64,000 nucleotides of DNA from Sphingomonas sp. QA11 (GCF_028473665.1 NZ_CP098774.1:4955501-5019500), one strand, 5' to 3'. Shown: positions 9,421-16,832, counted from the first letter of the stretch. A program made the numbers and translations. The notes: generated by a model not told the origin, from the sequence alone.

Positions 9421-10038
9421 GTGACGGGTCCTGCCGCTGTCGTCTTCGACGTCGGCAACGTCCTGTATGACTGGAACCCCCGGTTCCTCTACGAGCGCCT
9501 GATCGGTGACGGTCGGGCGCTCGATGCGTTCCTGCGCGATGTCGCGACCAAGGAATGGCATTTCCAGCATGACGAGGGTCGCTCCTTCGCCGAGACCTCG
9601 GCTGAGCTGAGCGCCGCCTATCCCCATTATGCCGACATGATCGCGCTGTGGGGGCCGCGCTTCAGCGAGACGATCCCGGGCATGCTGCCGGGCATGGCGG
9701 ACCTGGTCGCCGAGATCGATTCGGCCGGCGTGCCGCTTTTTGCGATCACCAATTTTTCCGGCGAATTCTGGAAGCCTTTCCGCGCGCGCGAAGCGGCGGT
9801 CTTCGACCGGTTCCGCGACATCGTCGTCTCGGGCGACGAGCGGCTGGTGAAGCCCGATCCGGCGATCTACCACCTAGCGCTCGACCGATTCGGGCTGGAG
9901 GCGAGCGAGGCGGTGTTCATCGACGACCGCGCCGACAATGTCGCGGCGGCCAACGGGGTCGGCATGCGCGGCCTGGAGTTCATCGACGCGCCAACGTTGC
10001 GCGCGCAGCTGGCCGGGCTGGGGCTGCTGCCGGCCTGA
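9421..10038 (+). CDS. HAD family hydrolase (YihX-like)
   Basis: A 205-residue HAD phosphatase. Motif I is FDVGNVLYDW (DxGN, as in the YihX and epoxide-hydrolase-N subfamily, where the second Asp is Asn). Motif II is AITNFSG, the Lys is in RLVKPDPAIY, and motif IV is FIDDRADNVAAA. Likely a sugar-phosphate phosphatase; substrate unknown. The start is GTG at 9421, two bases after rpmJ, because the longer in-frame upstream sequence would run through rpmJ in another frame. Co-expression with a ribosomal protein is implied by the layout. Confidence 0.9.
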   Translation: MTGPAAVVFDVGNVLYDWNPRFLYERLIGDGRALDAFLRDVATKEWHFQHDEGRSFAETSAELSAAYPHYADMIALWGPRFSETIPGMLPGMADLVAEIDSAGVPLFAITNFSGEFWKPFRAREAAVFDRFRDIVVSGDERLVKPDPAIYHLALDRFGLEASEAVFIDDRADNVAAANGVGMRGLEFIDAPTLRAQLAGLGLLPA

Positions 10039-10393
10039 GCCGTCCAACAGCGACTCGGATTTTCCGTTGTTACGGCCGGCCCCGTTTTTCTTCCGCTGTT
10101 ATGTTGGACTTTCGACCTGATTTACGCGGGTGATTCCAGCAGGTTGGCCTGCGTTTCCCTGTTATCGCGTAACAGCGGAAAAAGGCGAGGAAACGGGTCG
10201 AAAACAGCGCTGGTTTTCCGCGTGGGCGGCGCCCGGAATCGCGCCGACATCGTCCAACATTGTCCAGTCATGTCAAAGAGCGGCCCGGCTTGCGGACCGC
10301 GCCACGCTCTCATGATCCGCGCCGGCGTTGAATCGGGGTTGCTTGTCAGTAACGGCACATTTGTGTACACCGTGTACATATTTGGAGGCGGTC
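10039..10393. other. 355-bp non-coding gap with repeated short motifs
   Basis: No gene is supportable here. Three copies of TTCCGYTGTTAY occur: + at 10063-10074 and 10091-10102, and inverted at 10169-10180. Three copies of GTCCAACA occur: + at 10042-10049 and 10252-10259, and inverted at 10102-10109. GTTATCGCGTAAC at 10161-10173 is a small palindrome touching the inverted copy. The right end holds the operator-like palindrome of the toxin-antitoxin module. Meaning unknown: operator cluster, degraded mobile element or small RNA. Confidence 0.55.
10364..10378 (+). promoter_or_regulatory. Probable autoregulatory operator of the phd/PIN module
   Basis: TGTACACCGTGTACA is a perfect palindrome with 7-bp arms around one central base, 15 bases before the antitoxin start. 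Phd/YefM antitoxins bind short palindromes over their own promoter, so this is the expected site. Confidence 0.6.
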
Positions 10394-10678
10394 ATGGAAA
10401 TGTCGGTTCGCGAGGCTCGAGCCCAGTTCGCCGCCGCGCTCGCTGCGGTCGAGCGCGGGGAACGGGTAACCATCACCAAGAACGGCAAGCCCGTCGCCGA
10501 ACTGGTGGCGCCGCCAGTGAAGAAGGGGTTCGACTGGGAGCGTGCTGAGCAAGTCCGCAAGGAACTGGGCATCGAGCAAGTGACTCTCGATAATGAATGG
10601 ATGGAGTCGTTCAATGATCCCGCCTTCAGTCGGGAGGTATTGGGCATCGGCGACGATTGGGATCCGACGCGCAAGTGA
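10394..10678 (+). CDS. Type II toxin-antitoxin antitoxin, Phd/YefM family
   Basis: A 94-residue antitoxin. The N-terminal DNA-binding Phd fold is visible as MSVREARAQFAAALAAVERGERVTITKNGKPVAELV. The acidic, Trp-containing C-terminal tail (WMESFNDPAFSREVLGIGDDWD) would thread along the toxin. The ATG at 10394 has GGAGG five bases upstream; the ATG two codons later is an alternative. The stop overlaps the toxin GTG (GTGA), the usual coupling. It should neutralise the PIN toxin and repress its own promoter through the palindrome at 10364-10378. Confidence 0.9.
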   Translation: MEMSVREARAQFAAALAAVERGERVTITKNGKPVAELVAPPVKKGFDWERAEQVRKELGIEQVTLDNEWMESFNDPAFSREVLGIGDDWDPTRK

Positions 10679-11070
10679 AGCTGCTGCTCGATACGCATTT
10701 TCTGCTGTGGATGATGCAAGATCGCGGACGGTTGAGTCTTGCGGAGCTTGAGTTGCTGGGGCGGAGCGATGTCGCCTTGTTGGTCTCGCCGGTCGTGATC
10801 TGGGAGATCAGGTTGAAATGGAACATCCTCGATCGGAACGGCCATCCGAGAGGGATGGCAAGTCCTGAAGCCGCAGTGGGTTATGTGATGCAGAACGGCA
10901 TCGAAATGGTGCCGCTGACCGGCGAAGACTGTGCTGGGCCGCTCGACCCTCCGATTCCGCACAAGGATCCGTTCGACGAGATGCTGCTGGTCCATGCCGG
11001 GCAACTCGGCGCAAGGCTCCTGACCCGCGACCGCCTGCTGGTCGGGCACCCGCTGGCGATCACGCCCTAG
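10675..11070 (+). CDS. Type II toxin-antitoxin toxin, PIN domain (VapC-like)
   Basis: A 131-residue PIN-domain ribonuclease. The acidic active-site residues are visible in LLLDTH (near residue 6), SPVVIWEIRLKW (Glu), DPFDEMLLVHA and LLTRDRLL. The GTG start overlaps the antitoxin stop. Such toxins cut RNA, often initiator tRNA or rRNA, when released from antitoxin. The last codon is unusual in context: the TAG stop (11068-11070) overlaps the minus-strand pyk stop (11067-11069), so both genes end inside the tetranucleotide CTAG with no terminator between them. Confidence 0.9.
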   Translation: MKLLLDTHFLLWMMQDRGRLSLAELELLGRSDVALLVSPVVIWEIRLKWNILDRNGHPRGMASPEAAVGYVMQNGIEMVPLTGEDCAGPLDPPIPHKDPFDEMLLVHAGQLGARLLTRDRLLVGHPLAITP

Positions 11071-12524
11071 CTCCCATAGCCCTTCAGCTCGTCGCCGGTC
11101 ACCCGCACCACGTGCAGCACGTTGGTCGAACCGGGGGTGCGGAACGGCACGCCGGCGATGATGATCACGCGGTCGCCGGCCTTGGCGATATTGTGGCGCA
11201 GGGCCATGCGCTTTGCCTTGGCGACCATATCCTCGAACGATTCGACGTCGCGCGTGTGCACCGCGTGGGTGCCCCACAGCAGGCCGAGCCGACGGGCGGC
11301 CTCGATCTTGGGGGTCAGCACCAGCAGCGGCACCGAGGGCCGCTCGCGCGCGACGCGACGCGCGGTCGAGCCCGACGAAGTGAAGCAGATGATCGCCGCC
11401 GCCGTGACGGTCGCGGCGATGTTCTTGGCGGATTCGGCCAGCGCGTCGGCGGTGGTCGGGTCGGGCCGGGTGACGGTGAAATGGATTCGGTCGCCGTGCA
11501 TCGGGTCGCGCTCGACCGCCTCGCCGATCGAATTCATCATCGCGACCGATTCGATCGGCCAGGCACCTGCGGCGCTCTCGGCCGACAGCATGATCGCGTC
11601 GGCACCGTCATAGACGGCGGTCGCCACGTCGGACACTTCGGCGCGGGTCGGGGTCGGCGCGGTGATCATCGATTCGAGCATCTGGGTCGCGACGACCACC
11701 GGGCGGCCGAGCCGGCGCGCGGTCTCGACGATGCGCTTTTGCAAAGGCGGCACCGATTCGGGCGGCAGCTCGACGCCGAGATCGCCGCGCGCGACCATCA
11801 CGCCGTCGCAATGCTCGACAATCTCCTCAAGCCGTTCGATCGCCGACGGTTTCTCGATCTTGGCCATCAGCGCCGCCTTGCCCTGAATCAGCTTGCGGGC
11901 CTCCGCGAGATCCTCGGGCCGCTGGACAAATGACAGGGCGATCCAGTCGACGCCCTGGTCGATCGCGAAGGCGAGGTCGCTGCGATCCTTCTCGGTCAGC
12001 GCCGCCATCGGCAGGACCACGTCGGGGACGTTCAGCCCCTTGTTGTTGGACAGCGTGCCGCCGACCACCACGGTGGTGACGATCTTCTTCGCCTCATGGC
12101 TTTCGACGCGCAGCACCAGCTTGCCGTCGTCCAGCAGCAGGCGTGCGCCGACCTCGATCGCCTCGAAGATCTCGCGGTGGGGCAGCTCGACGCGAGTCGC
12201 GTCGCCGGGCGTCTTGTCGCGGTCGAGGATGAAGGTCGATCCGGTGACCAGCTCGGTCCGGCCGCCTTCGAACTTGCCGACGCGCAGTTTGGGGCCCTGG
12301 AGATCGGCGAGGATCGTCGTCGGCCGGCCATATTTCTTTTCGAGGCTGCGGATCGCCTCGATCACCGCCACCTTCGACGCCTGGTCGCCATGGCTCATAT
12401 TGACGCGAAAGGCGTCGGCGCCCGCCTCGAACAGCTTGCCGATCATCTCGGCGCTGTTGCTTGCGGGCCCCAATGTCGCGAGCACGCGCACCTTGCGCGA
12501 TCGGGGACTGATGGCCTTCGTCAT
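11067..12524 (-). CDS. pyk: Pyruvate kinase
   Basis: A 485-residue pyruvate kinase converting PEP and ADP to pyruvate and ATP. The N-terminus KVRVLATLGPAS, the substrate segment MVARGDLGVELP, and MAKIEKPSAI with the catalytic Lys are all present. A C-terminal allosteric-type domain ends near VVRVTGDELKGYGS. The start at 12524 is chosen because MTKAISPRSRKVRVLATLGP matches the family, although the frame is open for 103 more codons upstream over the divergent DUF1244 gene. It is convergent with, and shares its stop bases with, the PIN toxin gene. Confidence 0.97.
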   Translation of the reverse strand: MTKAISPRSRKVRVLATLGPASNSAEMIGKLFEAGADAFRVNMSHGDQASKVAVIEAIRSLEKKYGRPTTILADLQGPKLRVGKFEGGRTELVTGSTFILDRDKTPGDATRVELPHREIFEAIEVGARLLLDDGKLVLRVESHEAKKIVTTVVVGGTLSNNKGLNVPDVVLPMAALTEKDRSDLAFAIDQGVDWIALSFVQRPEDLAEARKLIQGKAALMAKIEKPSAIERLEEIVEHCDGVMVARGDLGVELPPESVPPLQKRIVETARRLGRPVVVATQMLESMITAPTPTRAEVSDVATAVYDGADAIMLSAESAAGAWPIESVAMMNSIGEAVERDPMHGDRIHFTVTRPDPTTADALAESAKNIAATVTAAAIICFTSSGSTARRVARERPSVPLLVLTPKIEAARRLGLLWGTHAVHTRDVESFEDMVAKAKRMALRHNIAKAGDRVIIIAGVPFRTPGSTNVLHVVRVTGDELKGYGS

Positions 12525-12599
12525 GACAGCGTTTTCCTCGGCTTGTGCCGGGAAGGCTCTAACTCCTATCTCCGCCCGATCAACCTTGGAGCGTGCGAA

Positions 12600-12896
12600 A
12601 TGGCGGATTTGAATGCGATCGACGATGCGGTGGCGGCAGCGGCGTTCCGGCGGCTCGTCCTTCACCTGCGCCACAGGGCCGATGCGCAGAATGTCGACCT
12701 GATGGGGCTGGCCGGATTCTGCCGCAACTGCCTGTCGGACTGGGTGCAGGAGGCGTCGGACGGCGCGCTCGACCGGGAGGGCGCGCGGGAGGCGATCTAT
12801 GGCATGCCCTATGCGCAGTGGAAGGCGGCGCATCAGGGCGAGGCGACACCCGAACAGCTTGCCCGGATGGCCGAGAGCGTCGCGAAGAATGGCTGA
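12600..12896 (+). CDS. DUF1244 domain-containing protein
   Basis: A 98-residue protein matching the small DUF1244 family: FRRLVLHLRHRADAQNVDLMGLAGFCRNCLSDW, followed by YGMPYAQWKAAHQ. The two Cys in FCRNCL and the conserved His suggest a metal or redox role, but no function is established. The start ATG at 12600 has TTGGAG eight bases upstream. It diverges from pyk with 75 bases between the starts. Confidence 0.9.
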   Translation: MADLNAIDDAVAAAAFRRLVLHLRHRADAQNVDLMGLAGFCRNCLSDWVQEASDGALDREGAREAIYGMPYAQWKAAHQGEATPEQLARMAESVAKNG

Positions 12897-12961
12897 GCCC
12901 GGGAATGCGTGAGCTTGGGGGGTGACGGGTGGCCGATCGGCGGCTATGCGGCTCCTCCAAA

Positions 12962-13146
12962 CCGTTCGTCCTGCGTAGCCGTTGAGCTTGTCGACATGGC
13001 GTATCGAGGACAGGCCCCGCAGGGAACGACGTTTCGTTGCGACGTTTCGTTACGGGGCTTCGATACGGGTCCCCGACCTGATTCGACCCCGCTCGGCACG
13101 AACGGCCGACAGTCAATCGCTCGGCGCAGATGGCCGACATTCAATC
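12962..13146. repeat. Palindromic and direct repeats upstream of gapR
   Basis: CCGTTCGT (12962-12969) and ACGAACGG (13098-13105) flank a region with internal arms GTATCGA (13001-13007) and TCGATAC (13060-13066). Two direct copies of CGACGTTTCGTT lie at 13027-13038 and 13040-13051. GGCCGACAKTCAATC is duplicated at 13104-13118 and 13132-13146. It looks like a degraded copy of the dispersed palindrome also seen at 7353-7412, plus local duplication. No ORF is convincing here. Confidence 0.5.
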
Positions 13147-13157
13147 AAGGAGTTCCC

Positions 13158-13397
13158 ATGTCCGACGTGATCGCCGCCGACCAGCTTCGCCTCTTCATCG
13201 AGCGGATCGAGCGGCTCGAGGAAGAGAAGAAGGGCATCGCCGACGATATCAAGGACGTCTATGCGGAGACCAAATCGAACGGCTTCGACGTGAAGACGAT
13301 CCGGACGATCGTGAAGCTGCGCAAGATGGAGAAGCACCACCGCGACGAGGCGGAGATGCTGCTCGAAACCTACAAGACGGCGCTCGGACTGGACTGA
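13158..13397 (+). CDS. gapR: GapR family DNA-binding protein (DUF2312)
   Basis: A 79-residue helical protein: IAADQLRLFIERIERLEEEKKGIADDIKDVYAETKSNGFDVKTIRTIVKLRKM, the DUF2312 signature. In Caulobacter the family member GapR coats overtwisted DNA ahead of replication forks and RNA polymerase and assists topoisomerases. The same nucleoid role is inferred here. The start at 13158 follows AAGGAG by five bases. It precedes the yebC-ruvCA region on the same strand, so the neighbourhood is DNA topology and recombination. Confidence 0.92.
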   Translation: MSDVIAADQLRLFIERIERLEEEKKGIADDIKDVYAETKSNGFDVKTIRTIVKLRKMEKHHRDEAEMLLETYKTALGLD

Positions 13398-13483
13398 GGG
13401 AAGGGTTCGGCCGGCCCAGCTTGTCGAACCGCCCCATTATCTTCTAACGCGGTCCAACGACATCAGGGCACATCGAGAGACCC

Positions 13484-14227
13484 ATGGCAGGCCATTCCAA
13501 ATACAAGAACATCATGTACCGCAAGGGCGCGCAGGACAAGAAACGGTCCGCCGCCTTCTCCAAGCTCAGCCGCGAAATCACCGTCGCGGCGAAGATGGGC
13601 ACGCCCGATCCGGACATGAACCCGCGCCTGCGCGCGGCGGTCAACGCCGCCAAGGCGCAGTCGATGCCCAAGGACAATATCCAGCGCGCGATCGACAAGG
13701 CCGAGCGGGGCGACGGGGAGAATTACGAAGAGGTCCGCTATGAGGGTTTCGGCCCCGGCGGCGTCTCGCTGATCATCGAGGCGCTGACCGACAACCGCAA
13801 CCGCACCGCGACCAATGTGCGCACCGCCGTTTCCAAGAATGGCGGCAATCTCGGCGCGAGCGGATCGGTGAGCCACGGCTTCGACCGGATGGGCCTGATC
13901 TCCTATCCGGCGAGCGCGGGGGACGCCGACAAGGTGTTCGAGGCGGCGCTGGAGGCGGGGGCCGAGGATGTCGACTCGGGTGATGACGGCCATGAGATCT
14001 GGACCTCGAACGAGGCGCTGCACGAGGTGGTCAAGGCGCTGACCCCGGTGCTCGGCGAGCCGGAGGGCGCCAAGCTCGCCTGGAAGCCGCAGACGATGGT
14101 CGAGGTCGGCGAGGACGATGCCGGGCTGCTGTTCAAGCTGATCGATGTCCTCGACGACGATGATGACGTGCAGCAGGTGTGGGGCAATTATGACGTGCCC
14201 GATGCCGTGCTGGAGAAATTAGGGTGA
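13484..14227 (+). CDS. YebC/PmpR family transcriptional or translation-associated factor
   Basis: A 247-residue protein beginning MAGHSKYKNIMYRKGAQDKKR, the invariant start of the YebC family, with the three-domain body (KDNIQRAIDKA, YEGFGPGGVS, NRNRTATNVR). Members have been described as DNA-binding regulators and, more recently, as helpers of ribosomes at difficult motifs. The role here is not decided. Conserved position just upstream of ruvC-ruvA, as in many bacteria. Confidence 0.96.
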   Translation: MAGHSKYKNIMYRKGAQDKKRSAAFSKLSREITVAAKMGTPDPDMNPRLRAAVNAAKAQSMPKDNIQRAIDKAERGDGENYEEVRYEGFGPGGVSLIIEALTDNRNRTATNVRTAVSKNGGNLGASGSVSHGFDRMGLISYPASAGDADKVFEAALEAGAEDVDSGDDGHEIWTSNEALHEVVKALTPVLGEPEGAKLAWKPQTMVEVGEDDAGLLFKLIDVLDDDDDVQQVWGNYDVPDAVLEKLG

Positions 14228-14238
14228 CCTTCCTTCCT

Positions 14239-14350
14239 CCCCTCCCGCTCGCGGGAGGGGACCGAGGGGTGGGCTCGCGCTTTCCTCAAGCGGATCGCTT
14301 GCGGTGGCCGGGCGCCCACCCCCCAACCCCCTCCCGCAAGCGGGAGGGGG
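14239..14350. repeat. Compound palindromic element between yebC and ruvC
   Basis: Two hairpins of related sequence (CCCCTCCCGC/GCGGGAGGGG at 14239-14260 with loop TC, and CCCCCTCCCGC/GCGGGAGGGGG at 14327-14350 with loop AA) are themselves bracketed by pairing of GGGGTGGGC (14266-14274) with GCCCACCCC (14314-14322). The result is a cruciform-like unit of about 112 bp, typical of small dispersed palindromic repeats. The right arm supplies the purine-rich SD of ruvC. Confidence 0.7.
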
Positions 14351-14357
14351 AACAGAA

Positions 14358-14849
14358 GTGATCATCCTGGGCCTCGACCCCGGGCTCGGCACGACCGGCT
14401 GGGGGCTGATCCGCGCCGAGGGCAACCGGCTGTCGCACCTTGCCAATGGCCGGTTGAAGACCGACAGCGCCGCAGCGCTGCCGCGCCGGCTCGCGCATCT
14501 CGATGCGATGCTGGGCGCGCTGATCGTCGATCATGCGCCGGATTCGGCTGCGGTCGAGGAGGTGTTCGTCAATGCCAATCCGCAATCGACCCTGAAGCTG
14601 GGCCAGGCGCGCGGCGTGGTGCTGTGCGCCGTCGCACGGTCCGGCATCGATGTCGGCGAATATGCGGCGCGGCTGGTGAAGAAGGCGGTGGTCGGCACCG
14701 GTGCCGCCGAAAAGGCGCAGGTCCATGCGATGATCGCGCGGCTGTTGCCGGGGGTGAAGGTCGACGGCGCGGACGCGGCCGATGCGCTGGCGGTGGCGAT
14801 CTGCCACGCGCATCATGTGGCGAGCGCGCGACGGGTGCCGCTCGCCTGA
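14358..14849 (+). CDS. ruvC: Crossover junction endodeoxyribonuclease RuvC
   Basis: A 163-residue Holliday-junction resolvase. The catalytic acids are visible: Asp7 in LGLDPGLGTTGWG, Glu67/68 in AAVEEVFVNANP, and the Asp pair in VDGADAADALAVAICHAH. The start is GTG at 14358, giving MIILGLDPG as in other RuvC. Its SD (GGAGGGGG, 14343-14350) is the right arm of the palindromic element just upstream. It acts with RuvAB encoded downstream. Confidence 0.97.
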   Translation: MIILGLDPGLGTTGWGLIRAEGNRLSHLANGRLKTDSAAALPRRLAHLDAMLGALIVDHAPDSAAVEEVFVNANPQSTLKLGQARGVVLCAVARSGIDVGEYAARLVKKAVVGTGAAEKAQVHAMIARLLPGVKVDGADAADALAVAICHAHHVASARRVPLA

Positions 14850-14970
14850 CCGTCATCCCGGGCCTCTCGACACGCTCGAGACAGGCTTGTTCCGGGGTCC
14901 ATCGTGCCGCATACGAACGACGCACGGCACTTGCTGCCCGGTGGATGCCGGAACAGGTCCGGCATGACGG
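14850..14970. repeat. Inverted intergenic repeat between ruvC and ruvA
   Basis: CCGTCAT (14850-14856) pairs with ATGACGG (14964-14970). Inner matches are GTTCCGG/CCGGAAC and GTGCCG/CGGCAC. The outline CGTCATCCCGG...TTCCGGGGTCCA...GGTGGATGCCGGAACAGG...CATGACGG is that of a short dispersed palindrome. It starts on the base after the ruvC stop and ends 18 bases before ruvA, so it would be transcribed within the ruvCA mRNA. Confidence 0.65.
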
Positions 14971-14988
14971 ATAGAGCCACATCACCCA

Positions 14989-15582
14989 ATGATCGCCCAT
15001 CTTAAAGGCCGCCTCGACTCCCTCGGCATCGACAATGCCGTGATCGATGTCGGCGGCGTCGGGTATCTGGTCGGCGCGTCGTCGAAGACGCTGGCGGCGA
15101 TCGGCCCGGTCGGCGAGGCCGCGATGCTTCACACTGAAATGCTGGTGGGCGAGGATTTCATCCGCCTGGTCGGCTTCGCCACCTCCGGCGAGCGCGACTG
15201 GTTCCGGTTGCTCACCGGCGTTCAGGGCGTCGGCGCGCGTGTCGCCCTGGCGATCCTTTCGGCGCTCGACCCGTCCGACCTGAGCCGCGCGATCGCGGCG
15301 CAGGACAAGGCGATGGTGGCGCGCGCCAATGGCGTGGGCCCCAAGCTGGCGGAACGGATCGTGCGCGAGCTCAAGGACAAGATCGGCGCGGTCGCGATCG
15401 GTGGCGCGACGCCGGTCGCGGTGACCGGCGCGGGCGCTGACGCGGTCTCGGCATTGCTCAACCTGGGGTTTCGTCCGGCCGAGGCGAGCGCGGCGGTGGC
15501 TGCGGCGGAGGAGGAACTGGGTGCCGGCGCCAGCCTCGATGCGCTGGTGCGCCTCGCGCTCAGAAAGGCGTCGCGGGCTTGA
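14989..15582 (+). CDS. ruvA: Holliday junction branch migration protein RuvA
   Basis: A 197-residue RuvA that tetramerises on four-way junctions and loads RuvB. It has domain I (MIAHLKGRLDSLGIDNAVIDVGGVGYLV), HhH domain II (LLTGVQGVGARVALAILSAL, ANGVGPKLAERIVRELKDK) and the C-terminal RuvB-binding domain (AVSALLNLGFRPAEASAAVAAA). The stop overlaps the TTG start of the next gene (TTGA). ruvB is 2.3 kb further on rather than adjacent. Confidence 0.97.
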   Translation: MIAHLKGRLDSLGIDNAVIDVGGVGYLVGASSKTLAAIGPVGEAAMLHTEMLVGEDFIRLVGFATSGERDWFRLLTGVQGVGARVALAILSALDPSDLSRAIAAQDKAMVARANGVGPKLAERIVRELKDKIGAVAIGGATPVAVTGAGADAVSALLNLGFRPAEASAAVAAAEEELGAGASLDALVRLALRKASRA

Positions 15583-15881
15583 TCGCCAGGCTGTGGCACG
15601 GGGCCGTTCCGGCCGACAGGGCTGAAGCCTATCTCGCGCGGATGCGCGAAGTGGCCCTTCCGGACTATCGATCGACACCTGGAAATCGCGGCGCCTGGTG
15701 CCTTCATCGCGCCGAGGGCGACGTCGTGCATTTCCAGATGCTGAGTTTCTGGCCCGATCTGGACGCGATCAAGGGATTCGCCGGCGATGACCATGAGGTC
15801 GCCAAATATTATGATTTCGACCGGGATTTCCTGATCGAGCTTGAACCGCACGTCACCCATTACGAGGTCCATGACGAATAG
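15579..15881 (+). CDS. ABM-domain (antibiotic biosynthesis monooxygenase-like) protein
   Basis: A 100-residue dimeric alpha/beta-barrel-type protein by sequence pattern: MIARLWHG, LHRAEGDVVHFQMLSFWPDLDAIKGFAG and KYYDFDRDFLIELEPHVTHYEV are typical of ABM-fold proteins with YdhR/DUF-like sequences. Most such stand-alone proteins have no known reaction. The start is taken as TTG at 15579, overlapping the ruvA stop in TTGA, because the first residues already fit the family N-terminus. Probably co-translated with ruvA. Confidence 0.82.
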   Translation: MIARLWHGAVPADRAEAYLARMREVALPDYRSTPGNRGAWCLHRAEGDVVHFQMLSFWPDLDAIKGFAGDDHEVAKYYDFDRDFLIELEPHVTHYEVHDE

Positions 15882-15929
15882 TGCCCGAACCCCTCTCCGT
15901 TCGACCGAGGGAGAGGACGATGCTTCGGT

Positions 15930-16832
15930 TCAGACGATCGGTGTCAGCAACGGCTTGCCGGCGAAATGCGCGTCGAGATTGGCCACCACCAATGCCGCCA
16001 TCTCGGTGCGGCTTTCGACCGTGGCACTGCCCTGGTGGGGTACCAGCACGACCTGATCCATGCCCCTGAGCGCTTCCGGAACATGGGGTTCGTCCGCGAA
16101 GACGTCGAGGCCGGCGCCGGCGATGACGCCGTCGGCCAGCGCGGCGATCAGCGCCGGTTCGTCGACCAGGCTGCCGCGCGCGACGTTGATCAGCACGCCG
16201 TCCTTGCCGAGCTTCGCCAGGACCGATGCGTCGACGATGTTTCGGGTCGCGTCGCCGCCGGGAGCGATCAGGATCAGCGTGTCGCACGCTTCGGCCAGCG
16301 CGCCGATATCGGGGACGAAGCGATAGCCGGAGTCGGGCCGCTCGTGCCGCGCGGTATAGAGGACCTCGCTCGCGAACACCGCCGCGCGGCGGGCGATGGC
16401 CTGGCCGATCGTGCCGAAGCCGAAGATGCCGATCCGCCGCCCGCTCGACCTGCGGCCCAGCGGCACGGTCCATCCCCCGTCGCGGATCACCCGGTCGTTG
16501 AAGGCGATCCGCCGGTCGACCGCCAGCATCAGCCCGATCGCAAGATCGGCGACATCGTCGGTCAGGATGTCGAGCGTCGTCGTGACGCGAACGCCGCGTG
16601 CGCGCATCGCGTCCAGATCGATCCGTTCATGGCCGACGCCGTTGACCGAAATGATTTCCAGGGCGGGCAGCCTGTCGAGCAGGGCCTGGTCCACCTTCAC
16701 CGAGCCGCCGCCGACGATCGCGCGGGTCGTCGAGGGCGGATCGTCGCGGTGAATGCTGAAACGCCTGGCCAGTTCGTCCATCAGGGGACCAGCCATCGCG
16801 GCCGGAAGATACAGGTCGGGAAGGTCGTTCAT
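15930..16832 (-). CDS. D-isomer-specific 2-hydroxyacid dehydrogenase
   Basis: A 300-residue NAD(P)-dependent dehydrogenase of the glyoxylate/hydroxypyruvate reductase group. The Rossmann motif is GIFGFGTIGQAIA. The catalytic Arg is in NVARGSLVDE, the Glu in LDVFADEP, and the His in LVPHQGSATVESR. Likely reduces glyoxylate or hydroxypyruvate; exact substrate unknown. It lies antisense between ruvA/ABM and the RcnB-like gene and so breaks the ruv strand run. Confidence 0.93.
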   Translation of the reverse strand: MNDLPDLYLPAAMAGPLMDELARRFSIHRDDPPSTTRAIVGGGSVKVDQALLDRLPALEIISVNGVGHERIDLDAMRARGVRVTTTLDILTDDVADLAIGLMLAVDRRIAFNDRVIRDGGWTVPLGRRSSGRRIGIFGFGTIGQAIARRAAVFASEVLYTARHERPDSGYRFVPDIGALAEACDTLILIAPGGDATRNIVDASVLAKLGKDGVLINVARGSLVDEPALIAALADGVIAGAGLDVFADEPHVPEALRGMDQVVLVPHQGSATVESRTEMAALVVANLDAHFAGKPLLTPIV

